This document shows, piece by piece, positions 32,601 to 37,870 of a stretch of 37,870 nucleotides of DNA. Source of the DNA: Ectocarpus siliculosus (lineage: Eukaryota > Sar > Phaeophyceae > Ectocarpales > Ectocarpaceae); NCBI GenBank assembly GCA_000310025.1, contig FN649754.1:1007884-1045753 (forward strand). Direction: 5' to 3'. The notes beneath the pieces were generated by a model. The model saw nothing but the letters and a program-made list of their open reading frames with translations, was not told the DNA's origin and made no database searches. The first letter of the stretch is position 1, and every line of letters begins with the position of its first letter. The position numbers were made by a program, and so were the translations under genes.

Positions 32601-34891
32601 TGAGTCGAAGCTCCCGGTGCCGTGTTGTGGGGGAGGGGAGGGGAGGGTTGCTCGTCTTTTCTATTGTTCGTTTTGCGCTGTTCGTTTTTTGGTAGGTACA
32701 GGGACCGCGAAACCCTCCCCGCGACATAACTAGAGCAACTTGGTGAGCATCGGAATACCCTGGGTAGACTGATAGGTTGTTGACCGTTGACCAAAATAGG
32801 AGCTCCGGGTTCCATGTTTTGGAAGAGGGGAGGATTGCCCTTCTTTTCTTTCGTTATTTTTCTCCGTTCATTTTTATGTGGGCAGAGGGATCCGCTGAAC
32901 CCTACCGTGATAACCACTACGCTGGAACAACCGTATGGCGGTATTGTTAACCAACGCAAGTAAATGGCCTTACTCTACAGATTCACTGTTGTTTTTTTTC
33001 AAGAGAATGGTGTCCGGCCGAATGTAAAATCAACAGGGGGGGTACGTGTAAAATTTCAACGGCACTTGCCGGCCGTGAGGGCACGCTCATGAAAGAGCGA
33101 CCATGAGGTTCCTCTTTCGCGAAGACAACTGTATTCCCGCTGTTTCACCGACACCCCTTTCGTTTACCCATTCCTCGCTGCGGTCCCAGACGTGCCGATG
33201 ACGATGCATGTGGCTCTCAAAGACGCTTTGTCAGAGGCGGTCACCAACTGCCAGCTGTCATCGCCAGAGCGAAGAGGAGTAGAAGGAGGAGGAGGAGGAG
33301 GAGGAGAAGGAGGAGCGGAGGTAGAGCCGGAAAATCTCCCACCTTCCTCTGTTTTCGAACTGATTTCTGCTTCGGAGGAAGGCACGGCCTCCCAGGTCTC
33401 GGGAGAAAGCGTTGGGTCACATGATGAACGCTCTCAGGGAAGTGGCCATCAGTGCTCCGGTGCTGCCACTGCGCGGCGGCCACATTCTTCTGCTGGTGTG
33501 TGCATGACCCGGGCAGTGCAGGCGGCGTCGAGGAGGCTATCGTCGTGCCCCGCTGACGCTGGTGCCGCTGGTGCCGCTTGTTCTCCGATGCCACCGCCGG
33601 CGGAGATACCGCCCGGCGGAGAGAGAGACAGCGCGGCTTCCGTCAGCGGCCCTGGCCCTGCGGTACATAGCCCCCCCGATGGCGGGATTTTTCCCGAGCA
33701 CCGAGAGCAACCAACGGAAGAGTCTGCGCACATCGCCAACCTGATCTGGTCGTCGGGGGCGGAGGCCCACCTCGACAGCATCACCCGACTGGTGGCCGAC
33801 ATTCTCAAGAGCCTGGACGATGAAGTTTCGACGGACATGAAGGAGGGACTCGCGACGGGAGGTGGGGGCAATACCCGCGACGTAATACCCGGCGAAGGAA
33901 TTCCTGAAGATAGCAAGGCCGGACTTTTGCTGGCGAGGGTCCTGAACCTTGGCATGGACAAGCAAGACGTCGAAGAGGACGGAGGAGGAGGGGAGGGGGG
34001 GGAGGCGAAGGCTTGCCCCCTCTTGCGGGAGTTGTACGAGAAGCTGGGGAATTTTTCGAGCTCGCATGACAGGCTGGACGCGGTTAAAACGCTGCTCCTG
34101 GCCGGCTGCTACTTCGAGGGAGTTCGGGCATCCTCTGGGCATTGCTCGCGCGGGTGAGTCTTTCTACAGTGGTAGTGCTTTTAACTTCGGAGGAGGGAAA
34201 AGGAGTCTAGCATAGCCATATTTTGGGGCGAAACTTGTGGTTCGCCTGCAGTCGGGCGGCATCCTTCGCCCAATACGTGCTGTGCTCACCGCGAACCACA
34301 ACAGAAGGGGTTGCAGTACGTAGTCGCCAATACAATATGGATGCGCAGCCTTGCATCCACCGGGGGGAATGGTGAAACCCCAGCGGCCCTGCCCGAGTAG
34401 CTGTTGCAAGTTAAGCGGCGCCGAGGGGTAGACTCCCGGGGCCAAAGCAATATTCCGAGGGCGGCATGGGCTTCAATCTGTCTGTAGAAACGCAAAAATC
34501 GTGCTTGGTGTGTGCGTCACGAGTCGTCGTGCATCATTGTCCGCCGTCGTCCATCTCGTGCGTACAATACTCACTTCGCGCTTGCAGACCGTCTCCCGAG
34601 CATGCCAAGCTTGCGGATGGAAGACGGGGCCTCCCACCGGCTCCCTCATCTCTTGGTGCCAAAGACAGGGACAGGGAATGCGAGAGGGACAACGATATGG
34701 GCGGAAGGGGGAGAATATCGGGCGGGGGCGATAGTGACAGGAACGGAAGGGGTAGGGCATCAGGAGCGGGGGACAAGGACAGACTTCGGGAAGGGAAACC
34801 AAGTCCTTCGTCTCGGGGAGGCAGAGCGGAGGCGGCCGGAAAAGCGGCACCGCTTTTGGCCGGCTCTGTTCCCAGCTGCCACGTCTCGTGA
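20613..34891 (+). CDS. Gene B: ankyrin-repeat protein with a possible TIR-like domain (14 exons, 1137 residues)
   Basis: Exons are 20613-20960, 21396-21518, 22716-22853, 23242-23343, 24016-24139, 25067-25104, 26491-26627, 26960-27132, 27588-27836, 28380-28573, 31107-31487, 32322-32460, 33190-34153 and 34588-34891. Every border is GT-AG, and all phases join to one 3414-base frame. The start follows an in-frame stop (context GTGCCATGG). About fourteen ankyrin repeats fill residues 36-505, with TPLHWAAS, ALHVAARGG and ALHIAAGCGH cores, several of them spanning exon junctions. Residues 543-715 form a second domain with VTHPWE, PDPSG and YVERGWCC. Residues 716-1137 are Gly/Glu/Ser-rich and end in a charged Arg/Asp-rich stretch. 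Ankyrin repeats usually bind protein partners. I infer a soluble signalling or recognition protein; its partner is unknown. Confidence 0.82.
22580..22719 (+). repeat. Duplicated splice-acceptor region, intron 2 / exon 3
   Basis: The 57 bases 22663-22719, which contain the exon 3 acceptor (AAACAG, exon from 22716), are repeated at 22580-22636 with about 45 of 57 matches. A third, shorter copy (CCCACTTCCACTAGCACAGG) lies between them at 22638-22660. The upstream copies keep CACAG followed by GTCG. Confidence 0.8.
22880..22972 (+). repeat. TCTG tetranucleotide microsatellite in intron 3
   Basis: Long runs of TCTG with a few interruptions lie just after the exon 3 donor at 22854. Their translations (DRQTDRQT on the minus strand, SVCLSVCL on the plus) are artefacts. 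Confidence 0.9.
23849..24034 (+). repeat. Ghost copy of the intron 4 end and exon 5 start
   Basis: Bases 23956-24034 (CCCAGCCTGTCGCC, acceptor CCCAG, exon 5 start ATAACGTTGTGCGACAGG) are matched by 23849-23929 (CCCAGCCTATCGCC, CCCAG, then AAAAGCGTTGTGCGACTG). The ghost copy keeps the acceptor but has lost the exon's reading. Confidence 0.75.
24271..24445 (+). repeat. Intron 5 segment related to the 2559-2778 element
   Basis: Shares GCCGATATGTGCCC, ACTATACCGGGCA, GGCACTATTCA and CACTATTCAACCG-type motifs, in the same order, with 2559-2778. It is bounded by GGGGTCC and GGACCCC. It is probably an older copy of the same non-autonomous family. Confidence 0.45.
25140..25556 (+). repeat. Telomere-like minisatellite in intron 6
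   Basis: About 17 tandem units, mostly 24 bases and some 18, are built from CCCTAA-type repeats (AACCCTAACCCTAAC or AACTCTGAC) alternating with CTTACTGTT. It starts 35 bases after the exon 6 donor. It is in an intron; the open frames through it (NPNLTV repeats) are side effects of a period divisible by three. Confidence 0.92.
25915..26535 (+). repeat. Triplicated intron 6 end with two ghost starts of exon 7
   Basis: Unit A (about 25915-26165) and unit B (about 26166-26400) share TAGTGCTGCCATG, CCGTACACACAGACGCACAC, CTTCGTTCCTC and TTCAATGCAA. Each contains a degenerate copy of the exon 7 start: TAGAGGTTTCCCGGTTGTGG at about 26012 and TAGAGGTTTTCCGGCTGTTG at about 26256, compared with the real TAGAGGTTTTCCGACTATTG at 26492. 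The third copy, near 26460-26535, is partial and contains the functional acceptor. Confidence 0.82.
26928..26943 (+). other. Poly-C tract before the exon 8 acceptor
   Basis: An uninterrupted C run lies 17 bases before the acceptor TTTAG at 26955-26959 and serves in place of the usual U-rich pyrimidine tract. Similar C runs precede exon 10 (28341-28349) and exon 11 (about 31073-31104). Confidence 0.55.
27133..27343 (+). repeat. Three tandem copies of a 62-78 bp unit in intron 8
   Basis: Units lie at 27133-27210, 27211-27281 and 27282-27343, each with a GTGTTTG-like start, an ATCGACCGCGCTRAC-like core and a CATCAGTCTCA-like end. The first unit starts exactly at the exon 8 donor. Related copies occur in intron 11 and downstream of the gene. 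Confidence 0.8.
27848..27974 (+). repeat. Donor-side duplication in intron 9
   Basis: Segments 27848-27900 and 27927-27974 share CGGGGGGTA, AAAGRCCAC, GATTTGATTTTCATTTC-like blocks. They begin about 10 bases after the exon 9 donor. Confidence 0.7.
28970..29485 (+). repeat. Three tandem copies of a ~165 bp unit in intron 10
   Basis: Units start at about 28970, 29148 and 29310. They share GTTCGGTTTAGCRYACRCCGCC, GGCGTGTMAGA, ATGCTGCTGTGCTNRCGTCT and CGTGAGGG-like blocks, and a partial fourth unit may follow to about 29545. No coding function is supported. Confidence 0.75.
30086..30173. mobile_element. Tiny TA-flanked MITE-like element in intron 10
   Basis: TTGTATAGG at the left end and CCTATACAA at the right end are inverted and flanked on both sides by TA, giving an 88 base element with a TA target duplication as in Tc1/mariner-related MITEs. 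The repeat is short, so chance is possible. Confidence 0.35.
30344..30598 (+). pseudogene. Gag-like fragment with a variant zinc knuckle in intron 10
   Basis: An 84-residue frame carries CTYPACQRPLGHIIETCYRK, a CX4CX5HX4C variant of the CCHC knuckle of retrotransposon Gag proteins, preceded by a basic stretch. It lies in an intron beside other repeat material and has no start or pol neighbour, so I read it as a retroelement remnant. It differs from the Gag of the 15.4-19.5 kb element. Confidence 0.35.
30757..31041. mobile_element. Fold-back MITE-like hairpin (285 bp) in intron 10
   Basis: The two halves are inverted copies with moderate divergence around a centre near 30903 (GCCTTCTTTTATCGAT and, inverted, GCCTTCTTCTGATCGAT). 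Matching blocks include GGTGACCAC, CACGTCTCTT, CACGTGACCTC and GGACGT. It ends about 65 bases before the exon 11 acceptor. No clear target duplication was found. Confidence 0.65.
31107..32460 (+). other. Gene B exons 11-12: second domain, possibly TIR-like
   Basis: Residues 543-715 are encoded by 31107-31487 and 32322-32460. Seen in order are a hydrophobic strand followed by VTHPWE (about 588-593), PDPSGKQ, an acidic Gly/Ser insert, YVWLSFSC, a helix ending HLDNVLT, FCDHALVLPE, and YVERGWCCVKLL (about 699-710). A strand ending in a histidine or serine loop at the front and an aromatic, Ser/Arg-X-WC-X-X-hydrophobic motif at the back recall TIR-type folds. I do not see a catalytic Glu in a certain position. 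The assignment is an inference by motif order only. Confidence 0.4.
32064..32275 (+). repeat. Copies of the intron 8 repeat family in intron 11
   Basis: Three diverged copies near 32064-32115, 32145-32200 and 32225-32275 carry GCGTTGACCACGCCGATCGG, GCGTCGACCGCGCTAGCCGG followed by GACCAATGAAAAGACGTC, and ACATCGACCGTGCCATCCGC. The middle copy is closest to intron 8 unit 1. Confidence 0.7.
32485..32915 (+). repeat. Tandem duplication in intron 12 creating a cryptic cassette exon
   Basis: An 86 bp block (GTCGAAGCTCCCGGTGCCGT onward) is repeated at 32517-32602 and 32603-32690, and a third diverged copy lies at 32790-32880. The larger unit (TGATTGGCTGTTGACCG, then purine-rich block, acceptor, GAACCCT..GATAAC) is duplicated at about 32490-32730 and 32770-32915. 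Between acceptor GGTAG (ends 32695) and donor GTGAGC (32743) lies a 47-base cassette that would put TAG at 32731-32733 in frame after exon 12. Confidence 0.75.
34235..34301. repeat. Short inverted repeat in intron 13
   Basis: TTGTGGTTCGC at 34235-34245 and GCGAACCACAA at 34291-34301 are perfect 11 base inverted copies. CCATATT and AATATGG flank them loosely. It may be a remnant of a small fold-back element. Confidence 0.45.
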
Positions 34892-37870
34892 TTCAAGCGG
34901 CCTCAGAGGTTCCCCAAGGTGTAGCATACTGTGGTTGGCTTTCTGTCATCTTGTTTATTTCGTCCTGTTTGGTCTCCCATCACAATAGGAGGTCTGCCAT
35001 CGCTTCTCCGGCCTGCGTGTCTGGTTCTCGTGTGTGCGTTATTTAGCTAGAGTTGAATGTGCCAACCGGCTGGCCAATATGTTGTTGTCAGCTTAAGTGG
35101 TACGAAAATGCAAATACCGTTGTAATTCTATATCGTAGAGTCTCCCTACGTGTGGACTGTGTCGGGGGTGTGTGTTTAGTATTTGTAACACAACCCGGCA
35201 AAGTGCGATGTTACTGTAGTGTGAAGTAGACATATTCTGGATTTTTATTGGCGTGCCAAATGACATGTGCGATTTGGTATCTTACCTTAGTGCCGATTGG
35301 CAACCGTGTCTAGATTTTAATTGTAGGCCCGGTTTTAGAAATTCCCCGACGAAAACGGCGTGTGGGGCTGGCAAGTGGTTTTTTACATAGCATGTCTGGC
35401 AGGTTTTGCTATTGATGCTTGTTGCTATTGGTGCTGGCCCGAGAGAAGCAGAAGCATTATTTAGTGCCGCCGTGGTGGAAAGCGTAACTCACGCCGGGCA
35501 GCGCGGTAGAAGGCGAGGCAGCTTTCTGGATGGATGAACTGGATGGATGAACCCTAAGATGCCAAGACATGTATGGTAGCTGACCCGGGTCGCTGTGGTG
35601 TGTGTATGACGTACCATCTGGGTATATGTTTGACTCTTTGTATCGACCGCTCTAGGCGGCTGACCCATGTGAAGTCATCAGTGTCGGCTTGTAAAGATCA
35701 AGGTCCCCGGTTGAGGCCCCCGATTGGCTACCGCGGCGTAGGACGCCGTACTAAACCTCTCGAAATATCCTCTGTGAGAGTAACACGCCGAAGCCTTTTC
35801 GGAAATCCTCATCCAACCTCATATAATATGCCTAGAAAGGAGGCCATGAGATCTGATACTTCAAAGCCAGCCGAAAAGCCAAAAGTATCGTAGGTCAGGA
35901 CAAGGGCTCTGCGTACACACCGCGATGCCGGGACTCAAGCCTGCGTCTAACACTGCCACTAAACACTAGCTTTGAATGAAACAATTGGCCCGTTTACCGC
36001 CGACAAGTTTGGACGAGTTTGGTTTCGAGGAGAGAGCCAGTTTTCAAGGCGAAGAATGCATTCCCTGCGTGCATATGAGCGTCCAATCATTTCCCGGCTG
36101 GTTTCGTTCAGTTCGCACGGGTCTATTGAGTTGACGAGGAGGTGCGCAAGAAGGCAAGAATGAAACGATGTTGAAACGATCACGCCTATGCGCCAACCGA
36201 ACTCAGGCACTAAGCCACCCTCGCAACCCTCTCACGAAGTGTAGGTATGTATGTACCCTTGGAACGAGAACTTAGTCCACCGATCGTGAGGGACAGCTAC
36301 GGCCTAGACTAATAACTCGTTGCGCTTGGTGAAACTTCGTGCTGTGTGCTCCTACTACAGTATGTTCACCAATCTTCGTTTGTTTCAGCAGTGTACAGTT
36401 GTGGTACACTGTAGCCCTTGTTTGCAGATCGGTTGGAATGTGAATGACGGCTATGCATACGTGCGAGATGATCTACAAGCATGGCATATACTAGAGTAGG
36501 TTTTGCGAGGAATTTACCAAGTTCATTCTACCCTTTGGTCGATCCTTGTACCACGTAGCTATTCCTGCTGGTTCGACTACCTCGTTCGCTGGAAGATTCC
36601 GAGTGGCGGCAACAGCGGCGGAAACGTTTTCAGTAAGCAGACCAAAACGTGAGGATGTAAAGGACGGTTTGTGGTTTGGCCATGGTAGAGAATCCCCCTC
36701 CCCCCCCCGATCCCGCACCCCTCTGATCTTCCGTTCGGTCCGGCCTGACACCCTCCCCGCTGACCCTCGAGGTCATTCATTTCCATCCGACGCTTGTAGC
36801 AGCTTGCCCGGCTCTCTCGCCCAAGCTGTCACCTGTCATTCTTGGGCTCGTCCACCCATTTTGATTGCCCTCTCCCTTCTACCCTCTAACAATACGATGC
36901 ACACAACCGCTCACCTGTCGTCTGGGTCTATTGAACGTACCGGTACGTGCAGCTACAACTTCATCGACTGTGCGTTGGATGTATCTACATAGCTAACAGG
37001 CCAAGCTTTTGTACTTCCCAATTTCACGTCTTCCCGCCCCACACTAAACGGGCAATCTTGGAGCGTGTATTTTTGATGATGAATGTCTCACCGGAAATAC
37101 TTCACTGTTCGGAAATGGCCGGGTTTGAACGTTTCTCTGGATTATCCGTATTATCAAGCTTGGCAAATGCCTTAGGTGACATGAGATTCAACACCCGCGT
37201 GATAACATATGATCAAGATTCACAAAGTTATCACACCGGTGTGTCATTCGCGAGGGGACGTTATATATGTATGTATTGATTGTCAGACATTTTGTCGACA
37301 ATAATTTGCGGTGTCAGCGGTACTTGTTGTGTCACGCCCTTGTAAGAGAAGAATGAGGTGATTCAGCGTGGGGCGACCCCTGGAGTCTGACCCGCTGCTG
37401 TTTGAGCCTCAGTGCCATGGGGTGTGGTATTATTGTGTGCGGGTTCGTCCCCCACGTTTTGGTGCTACGTAGATCTCATGATTGGTGTGTGTGAGCCGTA
37501 ATGATGACGGTCGTTCATCTTGGTCGTCAGAGAAGCGCAGGCTCTAGTAGATCGCTGGCCCACGGAACTGCCTGCCAGAGACGTAATGAATGGTGGGCCC
37601 GGGTGATGGCATAAGCTTGAGGAACATTGCTTGTAGGACGTTGAAATGCCTCGTGAAGAACATACGGGGTCGATCGACCATGAACTACGTGTAAAACGAT
37701 CACCAATTTCCATGTGATGACGTTAATGAGACAGAATAGTGTTGCTGTAGGAGCTTCCACGGGAACAAACTAGATCTGTCTATCTTCGGATTCATTGGGG
37801 AGCTCCAAGTGACGAGTTTCCACCAAAGTGCTGGCGATGTCTGCGTGTGCCTCGGTGAACCTCTCGCAAA
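34892..37870. other. Downstream of gene B, no recognisable gene
   Basis: The first part is probably the 3' untranslated region and contains the repeat copies noted above. Beyond about 35.7 kb I see only short open frames without domain, splice or codon support. The longest, 36546-36992 on the plus strand (148 residues), is Pro/Ser/Arg-rich and unsupported. A small hairpin (CAGTGTAC and GTACACTG) lies near 36390-36415. Confidence 0.4.
35033..35700 (+). repeat. Downstream copies of the intron 8/11 repeat family
   Basis: Segments near 35033-35095 (GTGTGCGTTATTTAGC, CCAACCGGCTGGCCAAT) and 35630-35700 (GTATCGACCGCTCTAGGCGG, GACCCATGTGAAGTCATCAG) match the core of the intron 8 and intron 11 units. 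They lie 0.1-0.8 kb after the gene B stop. Confidence 0.5.

Noticed and set aside
32494-32733. Terminal exon of gene B at 32696
   Set aside because: It would end the protein after about 13 residues, whereas the acceptor at 33188-33189 joins in phase to a 320-codon open exon; kept as a cryptic cassette instead.
36546-36992. 148-residue ORF in the right flank
   Set aside because: Low-complexity Pro/Ser/Arg composition, no motif and no splice partner.

Overview
This window looks like nuclear DNA of a eukaryote with large intron-rich genes, probably a brown alga (Ectocarpus-like stramenopile). That assignment is an inference. It rests on base composition near 50 percent GC, short exons split by introns of several hundred bases, GT-AG splice sites, many tandem duplications and mini- or microsatellites inside introns, and remnants of LTR and TIR transposons. 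I saw no ribosomal RNA, operon, Shine-Dalgarno or CRISPR structure.

Two protein-coding genes can be reconstructed on the + strand by joining exons whose splice sites and reading phases agree. Gene A (3314-10455, eight exons, 628 residues) encodes a protein with about seven hydrophobic segments followed by a cytoplasm-like hydrophilic tail of about 310 residues. No family is assigned. Gene B (20613-34891, fourteen exons, 1137 residues) encodes about fourteen ankyrin repeats, then a compact domain with HPWE, PDPSG and RGWCC motifs that I read as possibly TIR-like, then a long low-complexity acidic and Gly-rich tail.

Between the genes lie mobile elements. At 12001-13322 there is a large fold-back element with near-perfect 577-578 bp inverted arms, a 167 bp centre and an imperfect 9 bp target duplication, which fits a Mutator-like element without a transposase. 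Next to it is a tRNA-like Pol III unit on the minus strand. At about 15408-19517 there is a decayed LTR retrotransposon that carries only a Gag with two CCHC knuckles and no visible pol. Smaller fold-back or MITE-like elements lie at 2559-2778, 30086-30173 and 30757-31041.

The most unusual signal is in gene B. Several introns carry tandem duplicates of their own 3' end, including the splice acceptor and the first bases of the next exon (introns 2, 4, 6 and 12). Others have donor-side or internal tandem copies (introns 8, 9, 10). These look like ghost exons, as if the gene is generating and losing exons by local duplication. Intron 6 also holds about 17 copies of a telomere-like minisatellite, and a 60-75 bp repeat family recurs in introns 8 and 11 and downstream of the gene. 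The flanks (1-3313 and 34892-37870) hold little I can support.
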